DNA from: Aptenodytes patagonicus | Taxonomy: Eukaryota; Chordata; Aves; Sphenisciformes; Spheniscidae | Length of the DNA: 64,000 nucleotides | Direction of reading: 5' to 3' | NCBI RefSeq assembly: GCF_965638725.1 | Contig: NC_134982.1 | Span: forward strand, 78,444,155-78,508,154 | In this document: in pieces, positions 12,301 to 27,300 of the stretch | Layout of the letters: every line of letters begins with the position of its first letter | Position numbering within the stretch: position 1 is the stretch's first letter | Notes under the pieces: model-generated | Database searches by the model: none | Seen by the model: only the letters and a program-made list of their open reading frames with translations | Told to the model about the DNA's origin: nothing | Made by a program: the position numbers and the translations under genes

Positions 12301-15300
12301 GGAGGTCTGAACAGCTGTGTGCCGTTCCTCAGAGTCATGCAGTTGCTCTTCAGGCTTGAAGGGAGAGGCTTTCAAACCAGTCAATACTGAAGTGGAGGTC
12401 TTGTTTTCTGTTCCCTGTCCTCCTCCTCCTGCTTCCAGTGCATGCATTGGGTAGATTACCTGAGCACATGAAACAGCTTGATCCCTAGAGAGGAGCAGGT
12501 GTAAGTGCTATGATCTCTTTTTCAAACAGGCTAAACTATTTGAGACAAACAAAACTATGAACTGCTAAGAACACCAACCTTGCTCCCTTCCCCCCGCTGC
12601 CATTCTCCTCTTTTTCTAGTTGAAGATTTTGCCCCAAACTTAAGTAGTAACATGGAGGGGAATCCACAATCAGGTATAGTGAGTAAGAGACTAGAACTAG
12701 GGCACAAAAATACTTTCACATAGTCATCACAGGCTAGCTTTAGGTTTGGCTGCCAGCTCCTTTCAAGAAAGACAAGTATCTTACACAACACCAAGACTTG
12801 GTGACTGCCTTAATATTGCCTCAAGTCAAAACTATTCCAACAACAGAGGTAAAAGTGTCTGTAACCCCGCCTGCTTTCCAGCAAGTAAAACTGAGCCCAG
12901 AATACTGCAGTGCTGACTTAGTGGAACTGTGCTGGAGTCTTCAATAAATGCCTGGAAATGTCTAGCCCATTATTTTTGGGAGGTTGAGATCTGCCACATA
13001 AGTTTCTCAGCTTCCTTTGGGAGAGACATGCGTCCTAGCAAGATGAGATTTATGGATCCTACTGAGAAAGCAGGAGGAATTCAACTGTGTCAAAACCACA
13101 GACATTTCACTTGCCGTCCCTGGACAGTGGCAAGACCCTCTTCCCTTTTGCGTGCAGTCTGGAAAAAATAACTCGTGCTAAGCTAATGAACGGTTTGATC
13201 TGAGATCCAAATTCTTTCAGCGTTAGTGAGGTGTCGTTAAAACCTTGAAGGGTCCTTACGTTCTGTCCAAATAGTCTTTGAAAAGCTTATTTGCTGTCTA
13301 GATTTGACAGCCTGTACAGCAAACTCTGAAATGCTGATGACTGATGTATTTCATCTGCCTCCCTCTGAGGAGCAAAACCTGATGTACGGAAAACTTTGCA
13401 AATCTGCTTGTGATGTAAAGGCAGCAGGAGCGGTTTGCTAGAGATAAACGATAACTAATGCAAAGTTTGCACACTGGGACTTACCCTGCTTTCCTACTTC
13501 TAGACTAAATAGTACCTATACAGCTTTCCTTAACTGTTAGGAGAATACTGGTTAATAAGGTTCTCAGCGCTAACAGATAGGAGACTTTACCTTCATCTTC
13601 ATGCTACAGGATAAGACACTGTAGTGTGTATACATCCTGATTACTCTCACTCACTGTCTAATCTCTTTTAAGAGGCCTTTGCCCAGTGACAGCCAGTTCA
13701 CAAAAGCTCTCCCTACTACTAAATCATTACTTTTTTTTTATTTCGGATCATTTCCTGCAAGGCTGAGGTATAGCTGCCCTATTAACAGAGCAAAGTAGTC
13801 AGCACTGCTGGCTGATGAGGGCTGTCTACATGTGCGCGAATTATTTTGTTCTAGCGTAATGCCGTTTAGTCTCTTCATATGAACCATTTTCACTTGTTTT
13901 GAGTAAGTCTCAGAAGTTTAATTTATAGTGTGGCACTCTAACACATTAAATAAGCTGGTGTTACTCTGAGGTGTAGCTGAGTAGAGCACAAATCCACAGT
14001 GGATATCTAGGTCTTGGTATTCCCTCATCTACAAATACAACTGCTCCATTGGTGAGCATTCATTATGTTAGTCCATGGACTAATGTGTATCTCTTACCAT
14101 AGCGAGCAGGTCAAAGGAGGGAGGAGGTGATCTTGATGTCGTCTTTTCTGTCTCTCTATGCCTGCCTTTTCTAGAAACCAAACTATTTCATAGGTGATAT
14201 CACATTAGCACACTGTTTATAGTATACTAGAGCTACTGTTCTGTTGATAGCGTGTTAAGACTGATGGCTTCTCCCTAGAAAGAGATTTCTGGCATAGAAC
14301 TTGTATGGGATCCCCAGTGGGGACAGGTGGGAGTAACGTGCAGTAACTGAAAAGTTGGAGCCATCCAGAGAGCAGGTGAAGAGGTGGACTGCATTTAAAG
14401 GCTGCTGCTTGGCTCTCTCCAAATATGTGGCAACTGCTCTCAGTCTGGAAGTAAATACAAAATCTCTGCTGGAATTTAGCAGGTGGTTGTAGTGACTAGG
14501 AGTAGCAAAGCAACCTAGTGCTGGACTCAGTGCCAGTTCAAAGCTAGGAGAGCTCATGCATTCCCCAGAATGCAATGGTTTTGATGTCTAGCTGTAGACA
14601 TGTAGCGTGCTGGCGCTGCAGCATCACCTTTATTGCAAGATGGTCTTGATGCCGCAAGTAACCAAGTATAGCTCTCTAGGCTTCTCTGTGAGCTGTGCTT
14701 CTCAGTGGGACATAATGATAAGGGCCATCTACCTTCCAATCAGGGCTATAGCAATACCAGGCTCTTTAGCAGAGACTCCTAGTTGGCACACAGTTTCATT
14801 AGTGCTTTTAGGCAGTTGCAATACATGCTGTGCAAGTAGCCCCATGCAGTCAGCTTTCCAGGCTATGGACTGTTCAAGGACTGAATAAAACATTTGCCAG
14901 CAGTTTCTCTGTGTACTTACCTTCTGTCTCAAACCTGTAATGGCAAGTTTAACTCCTTGCCCTAAAGAATGGAAACTTAACTTAATGTACTGATATCTCT
15001 AATCAGGCATACACAAACTTAACGCAAACAAACTCATTTCTTCCTCTCAGAAATCAACAAAAACAGTCCTTTGGCAAACCTAGCAGTGGCTTATGTTTTA
15101 ATCTTTCAGCCTTGAAGGAGTGTAATAAGCCTGTCACTTCTGGAATACGGGGCAGTGGTGAAACATTTTTCACCCATGATTAATGCACCTGATAGAATAA
15201 ACAAGTCATTAAATATCTTTGCTTTTAATTCTTGATGGCTAAAATAGTCTCATCCTTGAAAAGAAGATTTCGTACAGTCTTCCCTGCAAACTTGTAACTG

Positions 15301-18300
15301 CCAAGAGATTAACATGGTGCACAGTACTCTCCTCCCATAAAGCTTATCTGAGCACAACATGTAATAAAGTACAAATAGATATTAAGAACACATCAGCTCC
15401 AAGTAATCATTTTTCTTATTGCTGGCTTTCCCACTGCTGGAAAGGCCAGAGGACCTTTCTCTTATGCTGGCTGCAAACATGATTTTTGGGGATGGAGTCC
15501 CCGTGCAAGGCTTGTCTGGCCTCACCCTTGCCAGTGACGGCAGTACTGCATTTGCTGCTAAGCTCTGAAGTGAGAGGTTTCGGTACACACTAAGCATATC
15601 CTGTTATTCTTTTCCAGACCACACGAGCAGAGTTTGATTTGCCAGAGTATTCTGTCCGCCGGCGGTACCAAGACTTCGACTGGTTGAGAAACAAGCTGGA
15701 AGAGTCTCAGCCAACGCATCTCATTCCCGTAGGTAGTAAGCAAGAATCTGCTACTAAGGACAGTTCTGTATCTGTCTTCCAAGGGTGATATGTTGGTGAT
15801 ATATCTCTTTAGATTTAAGTACAGTACTTTGTTCTCTTCTAGTATTTAGATTTAAATATGGTACTTCATTCTCTTCTAGTCGAGTGGGAAGAGCTTCCCA
15901 TTCTTGACTGATTATGAAGCTTATACTTTTCTTGGGTGGCACACCAGAGAGGTGAGCTTTGGCAGCCTCCTGTAGGGCAATATGCATGGTGACTACATTT
16001 GTTGTGGCATAAATGGAATACGCTTCATCCATTTGTTCAATTATTACATCTAGATTTCTGAGTATCTGAGGCTTATGAAAAGCCATATAGGTACTTCAAG
16101 TCCTACTCTCAGTCAGTTTTCAGGATGGCCTTTTGAACTAGTTTCAAAGAGTATTTTAAAACTATTTGTGCTAACATTTAATAGCACAGACTTGCAAATC
16201 TTAGCCTCTGGCTTCGTAGCTATTTCATGCCTTCAGTAGGCAGAAGTTTAGCCAATGAGATAGCTAAACTACTGCACCCCTTCTTGTCACTGAAGCTGGC
16301 AGTCTGACCACCTTATGTGATATGAAGAGGTTGATACTGATCTTCAGCAGACTGTTTTTCATGCTGTAGAAGATGTGAAAAGGTCGGAAGCCCGTGAGAT
16401 CACAATCAGCTCTTTCGAACAAAGAAATTCAAAAAGGCCTGTAGGAGGTGAATTGTTGGGGAACAGGAACACTGCTAGCATACCTTAGCTTGCCTGTCTG
16501 GGATGGGGGGAAAGTTTCTCTGCTCTCCCTCCCTCAGCAAGGGCTAAGTTATGTGAGAAGTACTCAGTTAGGCTGTTCCAGGGTAGAGAGCTATTTAAGC
16601 CCTTAATTTCTCTGGGAATTGCCTCTAAGTGGAATAATAGCTCAGTCTCTCAAAGATAAGAAATACTTCACAAAATCATGTGATACCACTAACTGGCAGC
16701 AAATATGTTTACTGAGAGGTAGGGAGAAGAGGAGAGAGAGCGCGTGAGCTTGCTGGGGTAAGGTGGAGACAGGAGATGAATGTGTTTAGCTGCCCAGACC
16801 CTCTTTTCTCCCTCCCCATTCTCTGAACAGCTGGAACTATCGAGGTTAAGCTTCTACAGATTCTTGAGTGTACTAACAGGCTGCCAGTCCTGCCTGAAGG
16901 CTGCAAGGCAATAAATAATAGTCTAGTAGCAGAAGGTGAGTCACAGCCATGGAATCAAGCTGCTTTGCTGTGACCTGGAATTCGTTGCACACAGAACAGC
17001 AAATTTGGCACAAGTGGCTCTAATATTGGACATGAAACTGGCTGCAGAACAAGGCAATCTCTTAAGTGTCTCTCTCCTAGAAAATCTGGAAGCATAAGGA
17101 TGCGCTGCCCTCTTTTGTCTGTCTATGCACAAGTTAGCAGTTAAGGAATTTCCTGTTAATCTCCTCCATGCAGTGATATGGCGGGGAGATTGCTGAATGA
17201 TTTATGTGTTTATTGCCTAGAAGTAGATGGGGAATAGAAGCTAAAGGCAGTTTCAGGTGCACGGTGACTCAAGTGTGTTCTGAAAGGATGTTTCAAGCCA
17301 ATCTGAGAGTATCTGTATTTGTAACTGGAGATACCTCAATCCCTGGAGGCCTTCTGTCTAACAAAATACCAAAAGGGGATTGTCTTCCTGATCTCGGTAT
17401 AGTGACTGTGCCTAAAATCTTCCTGTAACAAATGATGTGTCTTCTCAGTGCAGCGAGCCCAACTTAGGAGCCCAAACTAAACTGAATATGGGTTCCTCTT
17501 AATCTCTTTGGTTACTGAATTTTTCTTTTTTTAAACGATCTGAGACTTATTCTAATCTGTTCTTTCAAACAACAGTAAAAATGCTCTCAGATCTGTCTCT
17601 AGACTAGAAAGATAAGCCTAACATGGCCCAGGATCTTGTCTTTGGATGGTGACGTTTGGATACTTGAAACCATTTCTGACTGCAGTGAACTCTGTTCACA
17701 TGTCACAGCAGGGAAAAGGAGACTATTAAGCTGGAAGACTATAAGATAGATAAGTAACACACAGTTGCTAGCTGTGTGTACTGACTACACACGGTGGGAT
17801 GGACCTCCAAAGGCCTAAAATGTAAAGGACTATAACTACTGCTATAGATAAAACCAGGTTAAATGGCAGAAGTCTCTGTAATAGAGGTGCACCCTTCTGT
17901 GTGTCTCAAATGCTCAAACTTTACTGATGATTCAGGCCAGTTTGCATGTGTTTGGTTGGACTAGGGTTCTTTAAACTAGTCTTCCAGCTTGTCCTTTTCT
18001 TCCTGCCTGTGGTGCTGAGGTAGTGACTTCCCAAAGTAGAGAGTCCCAGCTAAAGTTTACAAAGCAAGGGAAGAGAGCTTCCTCCTCCCTGAAGACTACT
18101 CCACTAAGCATTAGTCTTCTGAAGAAGTCTAATTAGAGTGTACCTTACACTGGTTTAACTAGAATGACTGATCTGAATGCTAAGCTTAATAAGAGAAGTC
18201 TTAAATTATAAGAACTAAATATAGTGGTCAAAATGTAGCTGTGTTGCGGCTAAGTCATTCTGGCTGGGTTTTTTAGGAGGTGCAACCTTCATGTACATCG

Positions 18301-21300
18301 CACATCAGCTAGGGTATGATGGGAAAGGCATATGCATACACAATTTTTTTTCTTTTATTACTTTTGTCACAGATTTCAGGTGACAAAGACTCTTTGCAGA
18401 GGAGAATCCTGATTCCTGAATTGGGTGAAAGTGGATGTCATTGCTAGCCTAAGAGTAAGCAGATTATCTGTGTAGGCAGACTGTTTCACAAGAATAAAAT
18501 GCAAAGCACAATTTTAAAACTGGTGTTAATCTTAGAGTCCATGCTGTCCAGAGAGAACAAAGGCAGATCTAGTGGTAGAGCTGTGACTAACCATGCTGAA
18601 GCTTGAAGAGTTATCTTCCATCTGAAGCAGTACTTGGCATTCTGGAGTGTAAGTGTAACAGGAGGGACTGCAGAACTAGCGAGTCTGGAGGCAGACTTGG
18701 GCTTACATGTTAAGCTGAACTGCAGACATGAACTGGTGGAGTTGAAATAGGAGTAAGATGAAAGAGTAGGTATGTTGGCAGACCTCGTGTCACTTATACA
18801 AACATGCTCAGGAATGCTGGCTATGAGAGATGACTGAGTGTGCAAGTGCTTCAGGAAGGCTCCAGCCTGGACTACTTGACCATTTGCTGTGTCAAGCCTG
18901 CTTGTCTGTCTTTGCTCAGTGTGGTGCTATCACTAAGACTATCAGCCCTCCACAGAAGGGCCCTATCCAGGAGCTCTAAATTGTTCAGAATGTGGGGGAA
19001 AAGAGTAAGTAGAATTGTTAAATTTTCTGAGTTTCCTTGGACTGAGCAGCCTTGCTTCAACATCAGGGGGTGTGTGTGCACGCATTGCTGAAGTGAATAG
19101 TGTGCAGCTCCACTGGCATCTCCTTTAGAGCTGGAGCTTGAATGTGGATAGCAGTAGGGGGAACACCATAAGCTATGCTAGAAGTAGTTAGTGTGAGTAC
19201 TGTCTCGGCTTCACTGGTGTGGCTCTCAGCTGAAGCCACTCAGTAGAATTGCTAGCTTTAGGCCAGACCAGCTAAAGGGTGATTCAGAGCAGGGCTTGCA
19301 TCCCATCTGATGTATGGTTCCTGTTAGCAAACAATAACATTTGAGTTCTTAAGACTGGAGTTTGATTGCTTTGTATGTTTCCAAATAGCAGAAGCACGTT
19401 TTTGGTCTTTTGAATCTTGTGCATTTTGCTTGTCTCTGACAGCCTCTTCCTGAGAAATTTGTGGTGAAGGGTGTTGTTGATCGCTTTTCTGAAGAGTTCG
19501 TGGAGACAAGGAGGAAAGCATTAGACAAATTCTTGAAGAGAATAACTGACCACCCAGTGCTTTCTTTTAATGAGCACTTCAACGTGTTTCTCACAGCCAA
19601 GGTAAGCCAGTAACTTCCAAACGCAGTCATTGACAGGGACAACAGAACAGGCACCTTTTGCAGTCTCTTTTGAAATGAAGGTAAAAAGGCATTAATAAAG
19701 CTACATGCATAGGTCAGAACTTCCCCTAAAATACCAGAGAGCTGTCGGTGACCCTGAACATTGTGTGTGACAGACCCCTGTGTGTGACAACCATACGGGT
19801 TCCCTTTGCTTGAAGGGAGGGGTGGTCTGCAGATTTACAAATTCAGTTCTCCAGACCTGATTGTTTTGTATCCCTGTGTCTAGAACATACTCCTCTGATG
19901 CAAGAGAGGTTCAGAATTCAGAAAATTGTAGACTTTGTAAAATCCTCTTTTGGGGAGGAGGGAGGTGGGGCAGGAGGAGACATCTCTCTTGCACAAAAGC
20001 TTGCAAATTTCTTGGCTTTTTTTCTTGTCTGTGCCTTCTATACTGCTTGCACTTGTTGCCCTCAAAACTAAGCGTGAAGACCTCATTCTTGTTTGTTCTT
20101 GGTCAACAGCTTCATGCTCATCTTCTGCATGACTCATCCAGCAACGGTGCAATTTTCTTTGACTGTCTTTTGAACTGCATTTTAAATAAGACTAGGAGGA
20201 CCTACAGTCATGCTTGGGTTTGACCTGATACGTGAGGAGAGCTGTAAAAGCACATCTTTCCAATGTCACATTACGCTAGCTCACTCAAATGTGACACTTA
20301 ATTTGAGCTCACTTCAGGGCCGTGCTCTGCTTGCTGGTAATGTGAGACTCAGTCTCCAGTTCCCTGTTTCCCCTCCATGGTGAACTTGGCCGCTGAAACA
20401 AGCCAGAAATGCAGAATTTGTTTAGCACCTTGATAGTTAAATGTCAGATAGCTTTGTTCTGCTTTTCAGCTGTCAAAGCATGATGCAACTTTCTTAGCTG
20501 CTTAGTTGTCTTCTCCCACCCCTGTAAAATGAATGATAAGGGCTTTATCCTCATCCCTCGGCAGAGCTTGCCTTGAGAATACAGAGTATCCAGGGAGGCT
20601 GAGGGGAAAGGACGTGTGTTCTTCTGGCTGTCTCTAATGTTGGAACTTGCTGTATTGCAGCAGTGAGGTGTCAGTTCAGTGTGCTAGAACTTCAGAATTT
20701 AGTTAATGCGGAAGGTCATGAGACCACCTCCTGGTTGAAAAAGAGAAACCAACCTTTCTTCAAGTTCCCTGTTTGGACCAAGTAACACACCAGAATGCTC
20801 GAGAGAGTGAGTGAATAATTTTGAGTTGAAGGGTCTTTTTCTGATGCCTGCTTGCAGGTGGTGCTTAGGACAGGCAGAAAGCAAGAGTCAAGGAACCACT
20901 GCATTTAAATGCAAACATAATTCAAAATTATAGCAGCTGCTAAGTCAGGTTGTCTTAATCAGACATAGGTTTGATTTATACATAAGTACTTGGAAAGAAT
21001 ACCATAGTACATGTTTTGAAGATGGTTGTTGTTTTTTTTTTTTAAAGAACACTTAAGCTTTTAGTCTAGTCTGTAATACCATGTCTTGATTCTTGACCTC
21101 TACAGGTCTACTTGGTTTGAAAACATCTCTTCCTCAGGCTGTGTAGGATAACCTAGTTGTAGCTCTTAAGCCTGTTTTGAGATGTTGAATAGTGACCCCT
21201 GCTGGAAGGAGTAAAATGCAAAATGGACAGCATTTTGGCTGACTAAAAGCAGGGTTTTTTCTGCTGTGCTGTCAAGGTGAAATCCCCTGAAGATTGTAGG

Positions 21301-24300
21301 TAAACAACCTTGTTACCATAGGTTGTCTGAATGTTGATTTATGCACACGTGTAAAGCGTCGGCAAGGAAGTTTAAGCTTTCTATGCAGGCAACATGGCTA
21401 CATCTGACCCACCCTGAGCTGCAGTCTGACTTCCAGAGAAGCCATGCTAGTCTCCTCATGCTGCGCTTTTTCTGTGTGCAGCCTTCCCCTGTCCCCTATC
21501 TGACCACACAACAGGTGTGAGGAGCCTGCTGACCAAATAGGCATGCAGTGTGTAGCTCTGTACTAGGTCATCAGAGCCAGCTGGTGCATTTGCATAATAC
21601 TGGTACTGTGGGCTATGACTTAAAAGTATGTGTGGATGAATGGCATGAACAGTATTGCTGGAAACAGAGCTGTTAATATCACTACTTACCTGGTGGCAGT
21701 ACAGGAACATGGGAAAGTCTGGCCATATGCAAAGATGGACCACTTACTCATTGATAATGTACTTCATATGATTCCCCTGGATAGCTTATCTCCATCTAGA
21801 GGTAGTCTTGAAACTGTGCTCAGCTGTACAACTTGTACAAAGTGAGGTTTTGTCCAAGGCTACATGTCACATGTAAACTCTTGCCTTTGCAAGATTTGAT
21901 CTTGAGTGGAAAGTATCCTTCACTGTATTAATCTTCCAACATGCAAGTAAAATATTTCTAAACTGTTGGGTTTTTTTAACTTCCTAGGATCTTAATGCCT
22001 ACAAAAAGCAAGGAATGGCATTGCTGTCAAAGATGGGGGAGTCTGTCAAATACGTCACAGGAGGCTACAAATTAAGAAGTCGGCCACTGGAGTTTGCAGC
22101 CATTGGGGAGTATCTAGACACATTCTCTCTAAAGCTTGGTACCATTGACAGAATAGCACAGCGGATTATCAAGGAACAGTTGGGTAAGGACACAAGGTCC
22201 TCTATCATAATACTTCAGTCTGAGTGCTCTGTATCTTGTTCTGGTTGATGGCATGACCAAGACAACTTACGTCAATGATTCTGGCCTGTAATGAGCCACA
22301 CACAGAAAAATCTAATGCCTCTTGCAGATTTAAAACAGGCCCAAAGCCTAGCACAGTATCTTATCTTAGCTCAACTCTCCAAATATTTTTTAAAGTTGCT
22401 CTTGTTATACCAACCTACTTCCTTACTAGAGTTATTTTTGGAAATACTTTTGGGAGGCAGAAAAAACTGTAGATTCCATCTGGAAGAGTACAGATGGAAT
22501 TCCTAGATGAAGATAACCTTTACAGACCTCTCTTAGCAGAGCCAAGTTTTACATATGTTTAAAAAAAATTACTTTGTCTACTGCACAGATGCAAGTGTCT
22601 TTGTACTGGAAGCTTGTAGGAATGGTCAGTTAAGCAGGAGGCAACTTGGACCTGTCACCTGTGCAGCCGTAGAACTCTGTCTGTTAAGATGCTAATGCAA
22701 CACAAGACTTGACTCCTGGGGGAGTTAATGTTTGCCAAGCTTGGTGTATAGTTTCTCCTGTTTGGTGTGAGTGTTTGCAGATCTTTGTGCCTCACTCTTA
22801 CTCTGTTAATCTACTTTTCCATCTGCCTTTTGCAGAATACTTGGTGGAACTACGAGAATACGGACCTGTTTATTCAACCTGGGGAGGGCTGGAGGTTGAG
22901 CTATCAGAGCCACTGGAAGGGGTGTCTGCCTGTATTGGGAACTGCTGCACAGCTCTCGAAGAACTCAGTGAAGACATGACAGAAGACTTCCTGCCTGTGC
23001 TTAGGGAATATATATTGTACTCGGAGTCGATGAAGGTAGAGAGCCCTGTGGCAGAAGACACTGTCATTGTGTTTGCATGGAACGATGTATCAGCGAGTTT
23101 GTTCTTTCTAACAGGGAGAAGGGTTGGTGGTGGGAAAAGTGGGGAAGTAAATAATACGTTAAGTAGGAGGATGTTTTCATAATCAAAACAAAACTAGGTA
23201 TGTTTAGTAGCAGGGTGCTGCATGGGTAGCATTATCCATCTGCTCTGCTATTCAGTCAAGCTAAGGTCAGTAATGCTAGGGTGCACACAAAGCATTGAAG
23301 AGTTGCTCCTTCATTGGAATGGCAGGTGGTTACTCTATAGGAGACATCCTGTGGCTGCCTAGAATCTTCTCTTTGAATTGTTAGAAAGTCAGTGGTGGCT
23401 CAGCTCTTCACTACTGGGTCAGAGTCTGGCCCTGCAGAAAAGGTAGGATTAACAGCTTCTGTCACTTGTATGTAGCAGGGTTGGGTGGCTCCTTTTAGAA
23501 CCACGTGTCCAAATGACAGACACTGCTTCCTCTCTCATCCCCATACCCTAGGCAGGATGTGTCTGTTGTAAAGTTCTCTTAAGTTCTGCATGCCAAGTAA
23601 CTGCTTAAAGATGTTGTTCTGTGACTCTTAATCTCTCTAAGAACTTGATATCTTGCTGCTTATGCAGAAGTAATTAAAAACTGCACTGAAGTAGCTTTTT
23701 TCTCTTGAAGTTAAGGACCATTAGTAGTCAATCCCATTGCATAGGGAAAAGAATTACTGAGTTAACTGCACTGAAAACTGAAACCAAGGACTCTAGTTCA
23801 GCTGTTAGAGCTTTTCACCACATGCCCGTGGTACAGTACGTATTAGCATTCCCTCTATAGGGTACTAACAAACAAATTGCTTCTGAGGACTTTCCACTTG
23901 GAACAACTGTTACAAGGCTATGGTATGCACTCCTTTAGAGATGTAATAGCCTGTTCTAAACCTACAGTCTGAACATGGTAGTCCTTCTCCATCTTAATCT
24001 TAGTCATCCTCTACTTCTCAAACTGAGAATTGAAATGCTTGCAGATTTCTTTTCCCAGCTTCAGATGGCTAGTTGTATGGCTCCTGTCTTGCCTGGCTGA
24101 AGTATTCTTGCAGAAGTCTTTGCACTAATTCCTCGTATATTCTCTGCTTTCATAGTCATAGTATTGACCCCAGCATAAATGAGGTGCATTTTCTTTACAG
24201 GACTATTAACACCCAAGTATAGCTTGGAACACCCTGAGCTGTAGCTGGAAGCCTTGACCCAGGGTGTTCAGACTTATCCTTGTTCGGTAGGAAGGAGTGT

Positions 24301-27300
24301 GTGTGTGTACTTACAAATAAACAGAGCATGAGGCTAGTCGTTAAAGCTTTTAACCCAGAACTTCTGGCTTTTGATGCTACAAATGCCACGGCCTACTGGA
24401 GATGGCATCTCCAGTGTCAAGCTGAGTTGAGAGATGCTTTTCACAAATGTAGCAGGGGAAAAAAATTTTAAGCTAAAAAGCAAGGGTTTCTTCAGCTGAA
24501 GAGGTACTTCAGGTACAACAGGTACTCCTGTTGGCTTGGAGACTGCACTTAGTGTCTTTGCCATCATCTGACAAGAGGCCTTTTAGAATGGGGCTGTCTC
24601 CAAGCCAACAGGTAGTCTAGCTGCAGGTCTTTAATGCCACTCTCCCTGTGGTAAGTGGTGTTTAACTGCCTGAAGTACCTCTTCAGCTGAAGAAACCCTT
24701 GCTTTTTAGCTTAATTTTCAGACTGATGACTTGACTTTCTAGTGCCCTAAAGGTTTCACTCTTCCTGTCAGTTATTCTCTGGTAATGGACTGAACATATT
24801 CATTGTGTTGGTGCTTTGGAACTAGTTGGATCTAGAAACCACACTTGCAAAATAGCAGTTGATAGCAAATAAGGATTATGCTGCTTAGTGTCCAGCTTGG
24901 GCATCTCATTAGCTTTAACTCTGTCTGAAAATCAAGAATAAAAACTATTGCTAGCCAAGGCAGACTGTTCCTATTTTCCTTCCCTCCCAAATACCAAAAC
25001 TGAAATCTCTCAGGTCATACCAAGTGCAGTTTTCTTATGCTAGAAAATATTAGTCTGTTATTTCTTCAGTAAGCAGCTACAGAACTGTCTTTACAAACTC
25101 CACAAAATTGGGTAAGTAACTGTAAAGGAGGCTACTGCTGGAGTGTAAGAGGCTTTCTGCTGAAAGGGCTGTCCTCTTCACTAGCAGTGCAGTCCTATTC
25201 ATCAGCTGCTGTGAGGCCTGCTTGTGAAATTAAAGTCTGTTTTGGTCTTTCAGAGCACAGCTTTTGGACAGGGTACTTGATGGAAGGTAGGTCTTTAGGT
25301 ACTAGGAGTTCAGTGCAACCTTGATAGCTTTCTCTGTTGCACACTGTACCCTAGGTATAGGTATGGGAACTTGATTTGTAGAGCAATTTCTAGCTGGGTG
25401 AATGTCTCTCACAGTAAGAACTGCCAGGTTATCTTCGCTGTTTTAGAGATGAATGTTCACCTTAGTGTCTTCAGGAGTACTGTTATACCCAGCGAGGGGG
25501 CAGCCTGAGGGAACTGCACGTATGGAGGCAAAGCCCAGTAGTTCTGGTTGAAACAAATATTGGCTGACTCCAGGGAAGCCCCATCTCTGAGTTTGTTTGA
25601 AAGATTTGCAGAAGTGGGGAGAGGCTGGCATTGTGGGCATGAGTTAAAGTGTGTGCTGGTAGTGTCTAGGAGAGACCTTTTCTAAAACACAGGCCATGTA
25701 TGAGATGGCCAGACAATGTCTCAAATCCAGGTGCAGCAAGGCCCTTGTCAGCAAACGTGTGGTACCACATTTTTTGTGGTACGCTGGTGTTCCCCAGGGA
25801 GGCAAGTGCAGAGGACGAACTCCGCTCTACATAATTCAGTGCTGACATTAAAATGTTATATGAACTCCGTATGCTTAACACTGCCAGAAAGGCTTATCAG
25901 ATGGTGCAATCCCCAGCTGTGTGCTTGGACATTACTTTTAATGCATATTGAAAGCAAGCACCACATGAATAGCTAACAGTCTCTCTAAAGGTGTGCAGTA
26001 AAGTAAATAAGGATCCTCTTGTGAGGTCTAGTCATAGTAGGAAGCTATGTGGTGTGCAAATGGCATAGGATTGCAATTTGAGAAAGGAGGCTGATGGCAA
26101 ACTCCTGAAGCTCCTTCAGAGATACGGGCCAAGGTGAAATGTTTCAACAGAATACAAAATGGAGAAGGACCCACCTCACTGAAAGCAAGCTAAGTCTTGC
26201 TTGTACAGGGACCAGTGGTTTAGTTCTGTCCCCAAAAAACTGAAATGTGATGTGTGAGGTTTTTTCTGTTTGGTGTTGGTTTCTTCCAACTTTTTTAAAC
26301 TTTTTAAATTTTTTTCTTTATTTTTAATTTTTTTTTTCTCTCTGAGGCCTTAACTAGTGGAAGGATTGCATGGGCTGTGGTAAGTCTGGGGATACTTGGT
26401 ACAGAGCTTTTCGGAGGAGCTGCTGAAGCATTAATTAATGCATACGATCTACAACTGAGAAGAGATTGCCTGGAGGTGCCAGAGGCAACACTTCCTTTCA
26501 CATAGGGGACAAGTGAAAGGGAAGGCAATATTTTTCTCATCACATACAGGTCAGCCATTAATGGATACTTAAAGCTGTATTCAGAAGCATATTGTTAATG
26601 GTCCACAGTGGATGGACTTGAGCACTTAAGGAGAAATAAGACACCTGCCCTTTGAATCTAGTCTGACGATACCTGTTAATCATTGACTACTCCTGGTACA
26701 GATCCAGCTTACTGCACTAACTCCAGGCTCCTAAAGGCTGAATGCAATTGCTGGAGGCAGTTGTTTTTCTGAGAAGAAATTTCAGTTGACTCAGGTTCAA
26801 GAGGCAATAGAAAGTAGAAATACCTGTTAAATCTCTCAGGCTTTTGTTGCATTGGTAACCTCAATCACTTAAGGGCTATTCCAGATAGTTACTTAGATTA
26901 CAAAAGGAACAGGAATGTTGTGGCTTTTCAAGCAAACACAACCAATGGCATGCTTGCTTGCATCCCTTTGGGGACAAAAGGGAGGGTTAAGCTGTTGAAG
27001 GTGAATTTTTCAGTTTTGCCTAAATTAATAGCAACTTTGTGGATGGGGTGCCAGTCCCTTTTATCATGGACTGCGGTTTGTAAGAATATCGATTGCAACG
27101 TCTCCTATCTGCACTTTAGAGGAACTGCACTGGTGACCTTCCCTTGGCTTAAGAGGGAGCTGGGGGAAGATGATGATTAATAGATACAGGGTTTGTACGT
27201 CTTTAATTGGGAAACAGATCTTGGCTAGACTGGCTCTTAGAGCTCTGAGAACTACTTTTTTAAACAGGTATTTCTGTAGGCAGCAATGCACATGACTACT

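Noticed and set aside
15754-16086. 110-codon minus-strand ORF in SNX30 intron 3
   Set aside because: It has no domain signature, overlaps the 37-bp duplication, and lies inside a well-supported intron on the opposite strand.
25760-25785. GTACCACA-loop-TGTGGTAC hairpin
   Set aside because: An 8-bp stem is within chance expectation for a window of this size.
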